37,542 nt of DNA from HKCCE3408 sp039191215 (lineage in GTDB: Bacteria > Pseudomonadota > Alphaproteobacteria > Rhodobacterales > Rhodobacteraceae), in NCBI GenBank assembly GCA_039191215.1, contig JBCCXT010000039.1, forward strand, positions 1-37,542. The letters run 5' to 3'. How positions within the stretch are numbered: the stretch's first letter is position 1; the number at the start of each line of letters is the position of its first letter. Below the pieces are notes generated by a model. The model saw nothing but the letters and a program-made list of their open reading frames with translations, was not told the DNA's origin and made no database searches. A program made the position numbers and the translations under genes. Shown in pieces: positions 15,770 through 23,748 of this stretch.

Positions 15770-16390
15770 TTAATTCTTGGCGTAATATTCGACGACCAGG
15801 TTCGGCTCCATAATCACCGGATAGGGCACGTCAGCCAAGCCAGGCATGCGCACGAAACTTGCAGTCATTTTCGAGTGATCGACATCGATGTAATCGGGAA
15901 CATCACGCTCGGGCAATTGCGCCGCTTCAAGCACAATGGCCAATTGCTTGGACTTGTCGCGCACCGCGACCACGTCACCCTCTTTGACGCGGTAGCTGGG
16001 GATGTTCACCCGCTTGCCGTTAACCAACACATGACCGTGATTGACGAATTGGCGGGCGGCAAACACCGTCGGCACAAATTTTGCGCGGTAGACGACGGCG
16101 TCAAGCCTGCGCTCAAGAAGGCCTACCAGGTTTTCACCGGTATCGCCGCGCACCCGCTCCGCTTCAGCGTAAATCCGGCGGAACTGCTTTTCGGTCAGAT
16201 CGCCGTAATAGCCTTTGAGCTTCTGCTTGGCGCGCAGCTGCAAGCCAAAGTCCGACAGCTTGCCCTTGCGGCGCTGACCGTGCTGACCGGGGCCGTATTC
16301 GCGGCGATTGACGGGGGATTTTGGACGGCCCCAGATGTTTTCGCCCATCCGGCGGTCGATTTTGTACTTGGCAGACGTGCGTTTCGTCAC
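15770..16390 (-). CDS. rpsD: 30S ribosomal protein S4
   Basis: S4 (206 aa) nucleates 30S assembly by binding 16S rRNA. The N-terminus MTKRTSAKYKIDRRMGENIW and the motif NRREYGPGQHGQRRKGK are those of zinc-free S4. The S4 RNA-binding domain runs from about residue 95 (LERRLDAVVYRAKFVPT, ARQFVNHGHVLVNGKRV). The start is GTG at 16390 with AAGGAG eight bases upstream. It is monocistronic, with a 165-bp gap to the upstream Hint gene that holds no other gene. Confidence 0.98.
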   Translation of the reverse strand: MTKRTSAKYKIDRRMGENIWGRPKSPVNRREYGPGQHGQRRKGKLSDFGLQLRAKQKLKGYYGDLTEKQFRRIYAEAERVRGDTGENLVGLLERRLDAVVYRAKFVPTVFAARQFVNHGHVLVNGKRVNIPSYRVKEGDVVAVRDKSKQLAIVLEAAQLPERDVPDYIDVDHSKMTASFVRMPGLADVPYPVIMEPNLVVEYYAKN

Positions 16391-16555
16391 GGCTGATCTC
16401 CTTCGTTTGGCGCCTCGGCATCGAAGCTATGAAGGGCGTTGTCCTCTGGGCCGTTGCATTTGCAGCTTACCCTGACAGGCATCCCCTTGCGGGGGCCACC
16501 AACACCAATGAAAGCGGGCAATTGCCAGCGATCGCCGCGCCTGTCAAGCGCCGGC

Positions 16556-17581
16556 TCAGTAGTAAGAGGTGCGGTGCAGGATTTCTGCTTCTGACGGGCT
16601 CAGTGAACGTCGGACCGAAGGGCCATACCGATCCACGCCTGCGGCCAGGTCGGGACGTGCCTCCAAGAGGCTCGCTTTGGCTTTTTTGGTGTGCGCCCCA
16701 AAGTTCGCAAGGCCGGGATTGAAGCTCTCCACCTCCATACCGTTTGCCCAGATCACCTCGTGGTTTTCCAGCATCACGGTCACGTAAATCGCCTCAGTCG
16801 CAAACGGATCGACCGAAACGCCCGGCTTGCCCAATAGATCGGCCGCGCGCACGAGAACCTCATTCTCGCCCCAGAGCGCGCGTGCCGTTTGGTCCCGCTG
16901 CAAAATGCGGTGGTCGGGCGAGACCAGCAAATCTTCGTAAGGGCCCGCGCCCTGCATCGCGCCGTGGCGAATTCGGATCGGGCGTTCCTGCGGAAAGGCG
17001 TAAAGCCGCGCGCCCGACAGCCGCCTGTGACCAATCCAGACAACCTCCTGCTGGCCGCTGTCGCGGGTCATGACACGATCGCCCGGGCCCAGATCCTCGA
17101 TGCGTACCGGTCCCGCCTCGGCCATGATCTCTGTGCCAGGGGTAAAGCATAGAAGCTCTTCGCGCTCGGTCACGGCGGCATTCCAAAGACCTGGCTCTGC
17201 CTTTAAGATCTTCAGATCGGTCGCCTGCGGCGGTAGGCCATCGTGAAACACCAGAAGCGGATCTTGCAGGCTTTCGGGGCTGACCGGCAGGCCGGTATAG
17301 GCCCGCTCCCCGTCGGTCACTACAAACCCGGACCCGTGTTCAGCATCTGTAATAATCGTTTGCGTGCGTGCTGCGGGCGCGGATGCGCTTGCGACCTGGG
17401 GCTGGGGCGCCATTGCCCCAGTCAGCAGAAGCGCACCCGGCCGGCCCGCGAGTGCAATTGGCTCGCCATTCCAACGCCATGTCAGACCCTCGGCAATGGT
17501 CTTGTACTTATCCGCCGGGATGCCCTCAATCTGGCTTTGCGCCCATGCGATCATGGCCGCGCTCAGAACAGCTCCGCCCAT
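16556..17581 (-). CDS. Standalone Hint-domain (Hint_2-like) protein
   Basis: A 341-aa protein. After about 140 residues of unassigned N-terminus comes an intein/hedgehog-like Hint domain. CFTPGTEIMAEAGPVRIEDL carries the candidate nucleophile Cys at about 145. Next come LGPGDRVMTRDSGQQEVVWIG, then the central LVSPDHRILQRD with a block-B-type His at about 224, and finally HEVIWANGMEVESFNPG. No His-Asn plus C-extein nucleophile is obvious, so cleavage rather than splicing would be expected. Such proteins are common in Roseobacters, with unknown roles. I chose the ATG at 17581 (GAGG upstream); an in-frame GTG at 17638 would add 19 residues but has no ribosome site. Confidence 0.87.
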   Translation of the reverse strand: MGGAVLSAAMIAWAQSQIEGIPADKYKTIAEGLTWRWNGEPIALAGRPGALLLTGAMAPQPQVASASAPAARTQTIITDAEHGSGFVVTDGERAYTGLPVSPESLQDPLLVFHDGLPPQATDLKILKAEPGLWNAAVTEREELLCFTPGTEIMAEAGPVRIEDLGPGDRVMTRDSGQQEVVWIGHRRLSGARLYAFPQERPIRIRHGAMQGAGPYEDLLVSPDHRILQRDQTARALWGENEVLVRAADLLGKPGVSVDPFATEAIYVTVMLENHEVIWANGMEVESFNPGLANFGAHTKKAKASLLEARPDLAAGVDRYGPSVRRSLSPSEAEILHRTSYY

Positions 17582-17630
17582 TTTTACTGCCTCGCTACCG
17601 CTTGTTGTTATCCCCGGGTTATACCCGAAT

Positions 17631-17639
17631 TTATCCACA
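17631..17639 (+). promoter_or_regulatory. Perfect DnaA-box 9-mer upstream of the Hint gene
   Basis: TTATCCACA matches the DnaA consensus exactly. It lies 50 bp upstream of the chosen Hint start, between inverted arms ACCCGAAT (17623-17630) and ATTCGGGT (17653-17660). Function is inferred from the match only. Confidence 0.45.
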
Positions 17640-17703
17640 AGATAGCACGCTGATTCGGGTTAGGAAAGCAGCTTTGTACTCAGATTGGCAACAATCGGGC
17701 TGC

Positions 17704-18615
17704 TCAGAAATCGAGGCGGATGTTCAGCGACCCGACGACCTGTCCCTCGGACTGACCGACATATTCCTCGCTAAGATAGGTGACCCCAAAAAAGGTCGAT
17801 CCAAGGCCCAGATCGGCCTCTAACCCGCCGCGCAGGCGAAACCTAGTCTCTTCCGCTTCGACCGGACCGCTTGAGGGCAAATAGAAACTGTCGGCGATAT
17901 AGGTGAAATCGGCGCCGAGCACGGCGCTGTAGCCCGTGGGACGCGCACTATCGATGGCGACATAGCGCTGACCGGTGGTGACATCTCGCAGCATCAGCCC
18001 AGTCTCTCCGATCCGGCCAATGGTCAGATCCATACCGGCGCGCGCCAGGGTCTCTATACCGGCCTGAAGCTCGACATAGGGGCGCAGCTCGACCCCGCCC
18101 ACTGCGATATCACGGCCGATCTCAACTGTGGCATGGGCGCGGACTTGGTCGTCGACCTGTTGGGTATCGTTGATGTCGATCCTCGGCAGGCCAAACTGGT
18201 CATGAAAGTCTGTCTGCAGGCCGCGAAGTCCTGTCTGCTCACCCAGGACCGCAACCCCCGCTCCGGCTGAGACATCAAAGCCACGCCAATCAAAGTGCGT
18301 ATGTATGCCCGCCGATAGCGTCCCGGCATAAAGCCGTTCGCCAGCACCTGGATCGGTCAGGTCCTCAGGCGAGATGATCGTGGCACTGAAGCGAAACTCA
18401 AGAATGTCGCCAGGCCGGTCCGGCAACTCACCGTCCCAAGCCGTCCCGCGCACCCAGCTCACCGTATACCCGGCGGTCCGCCACCGGTCAGATTGATCGC
18501 CAAGCGCGTCATTATTCAAGAGCCGCCCAAAGCCCAATGTCTGCTGTTGCGCGGCAATAGGCTGAGCGGCAAGAATAAATCCGCCAATCAACGGCACGAA
18601 AAGAAAGTGTCGCAT
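17704..18615 (-). CDS. LpxR-like (DUF2219) outer-membrane protein
   Basis: A 303-aa protein with a signal peptide (MRHFLFVPLIGGFILAAQPIAAQ) and alternating beta-strand character ending in Phe (NIRLDF), as in outer-membrane barrels. LLNNDALGDQSDRWRTAGYTV resembles the N-terminal Asn-Asp and D-x-x-x-x-x-G region of LpxR, the lipid A 3'-O-deacylase. LGEQTGLRGLQTDFHDQFG resembles the segment that carries LpxR's catalytic His. Activity is inferred; the real substrate may differ. The ATG at 18615 has AGG eight bases upstream; an upstream in-frame ATG at 18636 lacks a ribosome site. Confidence 0.8.
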   Translation of the reverse strand: MRHFLFVPLIGGFILAAQPIAAQQQTLGFGRLLNNDALGDQSDRWRTAGYTVSWVRGTAWDGELPDRPGDILEFRFSATIISPEDLTDPGAGERLYAGTLSAGIHTHFDWRGFDVSAGAGVAVLGEQTGLRGLQTDFHDQFGLPRIDINDTQQVDDQVRAHATVEIGRDIAVGGVELRPYVELQAGIETLARAGMDLTIGRIGETGLMLRDVTTGQRYVAIDSARPTGYSAVLGADFTYIADSFYLPSSGPVEAEETRFRLRGGLEADLGLGSTFFGVTYLSEEYVGQSEGQVVGSLNIRLDF

Positions 18616-19132
18616 CCGGAAACCTGCTCGATGCATTTGCTGTGGATAAATCAGGTTTTTACGTCGAAATAAAGGCTGTTAGCCGCGATTGATCCCGTGG
18701 CTCTGCCATTTCTGCATCGCTAGGCCGTTAGTATGGACAAATCGACAACCAAGGGCTTAACCATCCCTTGCTGGCAAATCTCTTTTTGTCAGGTTCAGCG
18801 AGCTCTGGATCAGTCGAAAAGACTGAGAAAATCATGTAAGCGGGGTGAAAGGCAGATCGCCGCCGCTTGATTACATGTTGCCCCACGTTGGGACGCTGCC
18901 CAATTCCGGGGGATTGACCCCATGCAAATCCGGGCATCGGTCAGCGCGGGATTAGGAGGCCGGGGATCACGAACGCGACCCGCCATCCTTCATCCGGCGA
19001 ACGGCGTCTTCCCAAGCGCCCGAAACTGATTGCAAGTGGATCGACAGGGCAGGTCGGCGGAATTCTTCTTTGCATCTGGCCAGAGAATGGCCACAAAACG
19101 ACGGCGCGAGCCGTGCTACCAAATAGCAGTCC
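18616..19132. other. 517-bp intergenic region between the LpxR-like gene and nrdJ
   Basis: No convincing gene was found here. A perfect DnaA-box 9-mer on the minus strand (TGTGGATAA, 18641-18649) sits 26 bp upstream of the LpxR-like start. The rest should contain that gene's promoter and the 3' end of the nrdJ transcript. Short open frames on both strands lack ribosome sites and recognisable composition. A small RNA cannot be excluded. Confidence 0.4.
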
Positions 19133-21415
19133 TCAGCTGCATTTCGAGTAGCCGCAGGCACCGCATGTCAGGCACCCCTCGGCCATGCGCATTTCGAACT
19201 GGCCGCAATTGGGGCAGGCCGGGCCCGGCTTGTGGCCGAGATTGACGACCTCTGCCTGGGGGTCGGATTTCAGCCCCATGCCTTCGCCTTCGAGAAAACC
19301 GATCGCCACCATATGTCGCTCGATCACGCCGCCAATCGCGGCCAGGATCGAGGGGACGTATTTGCCGCGCATCCAGGCCCCGCCGCGCGGATCGAACACC
19401 GCTTTGAGTTCCTCAACAACAAAGCTGACATCGCCGCCGCGCCGGAACACGGCAGAAATCATCCGCGTCAAGGCAACGGTCCAGGCGAAGTGCTCCATAT
19501 TCTTGGAGTTGATGAAGATCTCAAACGGCCGCCGCTGTGTGCCTTGGATGATGTCGTTGATCGTGATGTAGACGGCATGCTCACTATCGGGCCATTTCAG
19601 CTTGTAGGTCTGGCCGGGCAAAGCCTGCGGCCGATCCAGCGGCTCTGACATGTAGATGACATCGCCAGCGGGCATGGGCGCGGGCGTCGGGGCTGCCTCG
19701 GCAACTTCGCTCGGCGTCTCTTCGGCGACGCTGAGCACGCTGCCGGTCACGGCATTCGGGCGGTAGGTCGTGCAGCCCTTACAGCCGGTGTCCCAGGCAA
19801 GCATATAGACGTTTTTGAAAGCGTCGAAATCGATATCCTCAGGGCAGTTGATCGTCTTTGAGATCGAGCTGTCGACCCATAGCTGGGCCGCGGCCTGCAT
19901 GCGGACATGGTCCGACGGCGCAAGCGTCTGAGCGTTGACAAAGTAATCCGGCAGCTCTGCATCACCGAACTTGTCGCGCCACAACTGCACGGCATAATCG
20001 ACAACTTCCTCCTCGGATTTGCTGCCGTCGCGCTGCAAAACCTTGCGGGTATAGGCATAGGCAAAGACCGGCTCGATCCCAGATGACACGTTGCCGGCAT
20101 AAAGCGAGATCGTCCCTGTCGGCGCGATCGAGGTCAAAAGCGCGTTGCGGATACCGTGGGTCCGGATCGCGTCGGTGACCTCATCGTCCATGCGCGCCAA
20201 GCTTGGGCTGCGCAAAAAGGCCTCTTCGTCGTAAAGCGGGAAGGTCCCCTTCTCGGCTGCCAAACGCGCCGAGGCCAGATATGCGGCGCGCGCGATCCGG
20301 CTCAACCAGTGCGAGGTCAGACGCGCCGCCTCCTCAGAGCCATAGCGCACGCCCACCATCAGCAAGGCATCGGCAAGCCCTGTCACACCCAGACCAATGC
20401 GCCGCTTCGCCCGCGCCTCCGCGGCCTGTTCGGGCAGTGGAAAGCGCGAGACATCGACGACATTATCCATCATCCGCACGGCAACCGAAACCAAATCATC
20501 CAGCGCGCCCTCATGGATCGCAGCACCTTCCTCAAACGGGCGGTCGACCAAACGCGCCAGATTGACCGAGCCCAGCAAACACGCGCCATAGGGCGGCAGT
20601 GGTTGCTCGCCGCAGGGATTGGTCGCGGCAATCGTTTCGGCATAGGACAGATTGTTCATCTGGTTGATCCGGTCGATGAAAATCACCCCCGGCTCGGCGT
20701 AGTCATAGGTCGCTCGCATGATTTGGTTCCAAAGGTCGCGGGCCTGCACCGTCCGATGCACCTCCCCACCAAACACCAGATCCCAAGAGCCATCCGCTTT
20801 CACGGACTCCATGAACGGATCGGTCACCAGAACGCTCATGTTAAACATCCGCAACCGTGATGGGTCGGATTTCGCGCCGATGAAGTCTTCGATATCGGGG
20901 TGGTCGCAGCGCATCGTGGCCATCATCGCCCCGCGGCGCGATCCCGCCGACATGATGGTGCGGCACATCGCGTCCCAGACATCCATGAACGACAGCGGGC
21001 CTGATGCATCCGCCGCCACGCCCGCGACGGCTGCCCCTCTCGGCCGGATGGTGGAGAAATCATAGCCGATCCCGCCGCCCTGCTGCATGGTCAGCGCGGC
21101 CTCTTTCAGCGCCTCAAATATCCCGCCCATACTGTCGGGCACCGTGCCCATCACAAAGCAGTTGAAAAGCGTCACGGACCGGCCGGTGCCCGCGCCAGCG
21201 ATGATGCGGCCAGCGGGCAAGAATTTGAAATCCTCCAATGCCGCATAAAACCGCGGCTCCCACGTCTCGGGCTCCGCCTCGCCTGACGCCAATGCCCGCG
21301 AAATCCGGCCCCAAGTGTCTTCGATGGAGCCGTCCAACGGCGCGCCATCGCCATCCTTAAGGCGGTACTTCATATCCCAAATCTGTTCCGCAATCGGGGC
21401 AGCAAAGCGGGTCAT
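19133..21415 (-). CDS. nrdJ: Vitamin B12-dependent ribonucleotide reductase (class II)
   Basis: NrdJ (760 aa) reduces ribonucleotides with adenosylcobalamin and works with or without oxygen. The redox Cys pair begins at C86 (VTLFNCFVMG). The radical centre is NPCGEQPLPPYGAC, with N266, C268 and E270. AWDTGCKGCTTYRPNAV and a C-terminal tail with CPNCG, CLTCGACG and final KCS are the usual thiol-transfer and metal cysteines. Full length. The ATG at 21415 has GGAGAG six bases upstream. The 101-bp divergent region shared with DUF1489 holds a DnaA box and an NrdR-like box. Confidence 0.97.
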   Translation of the reverse strand: MTRFAAPIAEQIWDMKYRLKDGDGAPLDGSIEDTWGRISRALASGEAEPETWEPRFYAALEDFKFLPAGRIIAGAGTGRSVTLFNCFVMGTVPDSMGGIFEALKEAALTMQQGGGIGYDFSTIRPRGAAVAGVAADASGPLSFMDVWDAMCRTIMSAGSRRGAMMATMRCDHPDIEDFIGAKSDPSRLRMFNMSVLVTDPFMESVKADGSWDLVFGGEVHRTVQARDLWNQIMRATYDYAEPGVIFIDRINQMNNLSYAETIAATNPCGEQPLPPYGACLLGSVNLARLVDRPFEEGAAIHEGALDDLVSVAVRMMDNVVDVSRFPLPEQAAEARAKRRIGLGVTGLADALLMVGVRYGSEEAARLTSHWLSRIARAAYLASARLAAEKGTFPLYDEEAFLRSPSLARMDDEVTDAIRTHGIRNALLTSIAPTGTISLYAGNVSSGIEPVFAYAYTRKVLQRDGSKSEEEVVDYAVQLWRDKFGDAELPDYFVNAQTLAPSDHVRMQAAAQLWVDSSISKTINCPEDIDFDAFKNVYMLAWDTGCKGCTTYRPNAVTGSVLSVAEETPSEVAEAAPTPAPMPAGDVIYMSEPLDRPQALPGQTYKLKWPDSEHAVYITINDIIQGTQRRPFEIFINSKNMEHFAWTVALTRMISAVFRRGGDVSFVVEELKAVFDPRGGAWMRGKYVPSILAAIGGVIERHMVAIGFLEGEGMGLKSDPQAEVVNLGHKPGPACPNCGQFEMRMAEGCLTCGACGYSKCS

Positions 21416-21441
21416 CGGCGCTCTCCAAACGAAGCGCCCGC

Positions 21442-21450
21442 TGTGGATAA
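21442..21450 (-). promoter_or_regulatory. Perfect DnaA-box 9-mer upstream of nrdJ
   Basis: TGTGGATAA on the plus strand is the reverse complement of the TTATCCACA consensus. It lies 27 bp upstream of the nrdJ ATG. DnaA control of ribonucleotide reductase genes is known for E. coli nrdAB, so direct control here is plausible but unproven. Confidence 0.45.
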
Positions 21451-21483
21451 CTCCACAACGGGTTGCAGCAGCTAATTGTCGCC

Positions 21484-21499
21484 ATACAATATATATGGG
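21484..21499 (-). promoter_or_regulatory. NrdR-box-like element upstream of nrdJ
   Basis: ATACAATATATATGGG matches about 12 of 16 positions of the NrdR consensus ACACWATATATWGTGT, all in the left and central part. NrdR represses ribonucleotide reductase operons. I found no second box at the usual spacing of about 31 bp, so this call is tentative; it could also be an AT-rich promoter -10 region. Confidence 0.4.
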
Positions 21500-21516
21500 C
21501 TTTGGGGATTCGAATA

Positions 21517-21936
21517 GTGCTAAACCTTGTTAAATTATGCGTCGGCGCTGAAAGGGTTGAAGACTTGGTGCATTGGCAAGAACAGCCGCGCGCCAAGGGG
21601 CCTGACGGCCTACCGCGCCATGTGACGCGCATGTGGCCGAAACGCGAAGCCGAGCTTGTCGATGGCGGCTCGCTCTATTGGGTTTTCAAGGGCCTTGTTC
21701 TGTGCCGCCAACGCATCCACCGCCTCGACGAAGTTGTGCGCGAAGACGGCATCACCCGTTGCGGCATCGTGTTCGACCCCGAGGTTATCCGTGTGGCCCC
21801 GACGCCCAAGCGCCCGTTTCAAGGCTGGCGCTATCTTACGCGCGACGACGCCCCACCCGATATGACGCCTGGCGCGCGGCGCAGCGAGCTGCCGCCGCAG
21901 ATCGAGCGCGCCCTTGCCGATATCGGTTTGGTCTGA
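21517..21936 (+). CDS. DUF1489 family protein
   Basis: A 139-aa protein matching the alphaproteobacterial DUF1489 pattern: LVKLCVGAERVEDLVHWQ, HVTRMWPKREAELVDGGSLYW and VFKGLVLCRQRI, then FDPEVIRVAPTPKRPFQGWRYL. The function of the family is unknown. The start is GTG at 21517, which puts LNLVKLCVG at the N-terminus as expected and has GGGGA upstream. The longer frame from an ATG at 21463 would run through the nrdJ promoter and adds non-family sequence. It is divergent from nrdJ and convergent with hisG. Confidence 0.88.
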   Translation: MLNLVKLCVGAERVEDLVHWQEQPRAKGPDGLPRHVTRMWPKREAELVDGGSLYWVFKGLVLCRQRIHRLDEVVREDGITRCGIVFDPEVIRVAPTPKRPFQGWRYLTRDDAPPDMTPGARRSELPPQIERALADIGLV

Positions 21937-21958
21937 CGCCAGCCCGCGGCACCCGGCC

Positions 21959-22648
21959 CTACAATCCAAGCGCGCCTTTAACCCTGATCAACGCCGCGCG
22001 CTCTTCTTCGCCCCAATCGGCCGCGCGCGCACGGAAAAGCACCGCTTGGCTGCGATGGATCAGACCATCGGCAAGTGGCTTGAGATGGTTGGCGCGCAAT
22101 GTCTCTCCAGTTGAAGAGATATCGGCGATGGCCTCAGCTGTGCCGTGGCGCACAACGGCCTCCGTCGCGCCTTGGCTGTCGACAAGACGGTAGTCAGCCA
22201 CCCCGGCATCGCGCAAAAAATCCCGCACCAACCGATGGTATTTGGTGGCGATGCGCAGTCGCTGGCCGTGTTCGGCGCGAAAATCGGCCGCGGCCGCGTC
22301 CAAATCATCCAGTGTTTCGACATCCGCCCAGGCGCTTGGGACGGCCACCAGCAGATCGGCAAAACCGAAGCCCAACTCAGCCATAACCTCCACCGCCTGA
22401 TCCCAATTCGCGATACGGTCGCGGACAATGTCACTGCCCGTCACACCCAGATGGATGCGGCCGGCGGCAAGCTCGCGCGGGATCTCGGCTGCTGATAAAA
22501 GCAGCAGGCTCAGATCCCCACCTTCAGCAACGGCTGCATATTCCCGGTCATGGCCCGTTCGCCGGATCGGCACGCCGCGTTCGGCAAACCAGGCAAAGGC
22601 CTTCTCCATCAGACGCCCCTTTGACGGCAGGCCAAGCCGCAACGTCAT
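21959..22648 (-). CDS. hisG: ATP phosphoribosyltransferase catalytic subunit, short form
   Basis: HisG-S (229 aa) catalyses the first step of histidine synthesis, joining PRPP and ATP. LRLGLPSKGRLMEKAF is the N-terminal signature. LGVTGSDIVRDR is typical. RIATKYHRLVRDFL and VDSQGATEAVVRHGTAEAIADISSTGETL include the PRPP-binding loop. The short form lacks the C-terminal regulatory domain and needs HisZ, which is encoded immediately upstream with an ATGA overlap. Confidence 0.96.
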   Translation of the reverse strand: MTLRLGLPSKGRLMEKAFAWFAERGVPIRRTGHDREYAAVAEGGDLSLLLLSAAEIPRELAAGRIHLGVTGSDIVRDRIANWDQAVEVMAELGFGFADLLVAVPSAWADVETLDDLDAAAADFRAEHGQRLRIATKYHRLVRDFLRDAGVADYRLVDSQGATEAVVRHGTAEAIADISSTGETLRANHLKPLADGLIHRSQAVLFRARAADWGEEERAALIRVKGALGL

Positions 22649-23748
22649 GATCGCGCCCCCAGCTCGACGATCATCTCAGGGCGGATGACGCCGCCCACAG
22701 CCGCCAATGCCCCACCTTGGCCCAACAGCCCGGTCAGCGCGTCATAGCGCCCGCCGGTTGCGACGGGCGGAAGATCGGGCCGGCCCGGCGCCACAAAACC
22801 GAACACAAAGCCGTCGTAGTATTCCATATTAGTGCGCCCATAGCTGGCCTCAAAGGCCAGATGGCCGGGATCGACCCCGGCGGCCGAAAGTGCAGCCATA
22901 CGCTGGCCCATCCGCGCAACGGCATCTGATATCCCCGGCAGATCGACACTCATATCGCTGAGTGCTGCATGCGCGTTATCCATGCTTTCGCGTAGCGCCA
23001 ATATCGCGTCGAGAACAGCTGCCTCGGCGGTTGGAATAGGTGGCGCATGGGCGTCTTCGGCCAATCTTGCCAACCGGGTGCGAACGCTCTGCTCGCTGCG
23101 CAGACCATATGCCGGGCCAGCGGATGCGACCATCGCCTCGATCCCTTGGCTCTCAACGGCCTGCACCATCTGGGCCCGGGCCACCGTCGGCGCCGCGCGA
23201 CCGGCAAAACGGTCGAACAGAGTGCGAAAGCGCCGCGGTCGCCAAAGATGGCGCCGCAGCGCGCGGCGACGCCGTTCGGTCGTGCTGAGACTGTCAACGG
23301 CTGCAATCAAGATGCCCATATCCCCGGTCACCGGCTGCAACCCGGCCCCCGCCAACTCAGCCGAGAAAAGCGCAAAGACCTCGGCATCGGCTGCTGCGCG
23401 GTCGGCCAGGCCAAAAAGCTCATATCCCGTCTGCAAATAGGCGCGCTGACGATCCGAACCGGGCGGCGGGACGCGAAAGACTTCGCCGGTATAGGTGTAG
23501 CGTGCCTCAGCCGCCCCGCTGGCGATATGGCGCAATGCCACGCCCATTGTGAAATCCGGCCGCAACATCATCTCACCCAAATCAGGGTCATGGGTCGTAT
23601 AGGCCCGGGCGCGAATATCTTCGCCATAGAGGTCCAAAAGCGCGCCCGCCGGTTGCAGCAAATCAAGCGTGATCTGCTCCGCACCCGCGGCGATAAAAGC
23701 CCGGGCTATCGCGTCAGCCCGGGCGCGTATCTGACCAGCAGCACTCAC
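22645..23748 (-). CDS. hisZ: ATP phosphoribosyltransferase regulatory subunit HisZ
   Basis: HisZ (367 aa) is a HisRS-like protein without tRNA ligase activity that activates and feedback-regulates HisG-S. Class II synthetase-like motifs remain: MMLRPDFTMGVALRHI, RYTYTGEVFRVPPPGSDRQRAYLQTGYELFG and PPVATGGRYDALTGLLG. The anticodon-binding domain is absent. The start is GTG at 23748, overlapping the hisS stop (GTGA). The central RRRRALRRHLWRPRR stretch is unusually basic. Confidence 0.94.
   Translation of the reverse strand: MSAAGQIRARADAIARAFIAAGAEQITLDLLQPAGALLDLYGEDIRARAYTTHDPDLGEMMLRPDFTMGVALRHIASGAAEARYTYTGEVFRVPPPGSDRQRAYLQTGYELFGLADRAAADAEVFALFSAELAGAGLQPVTGDMGILIAAVDSLSTTERRRRALRRHLWRPRRFRTLFDRFAGRAAPTVARAQMVQAVESQGIEAMVASAGPAYGLRSEQSVRTRLARLAEDAHAPPIPTAEAAVLDAILALRESMDNAHAALSDMSVDLPGISDAVARMGQRMAALSAAGVDPGHLAFEASYGRTNMEYYDGFVFGFVAPGRPDLPPVATGGRYDALTGLLGQGGALAAVGGVIRPEMIVELGARS

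Noticed and set aside
18732..18869. Short plus-strand open frame (about 45 codons) in the 517-bp gap before nrdJ
   Set aside because: No convincing ribosome site, hydrophobic pattern or domain; kept only as intergenic.
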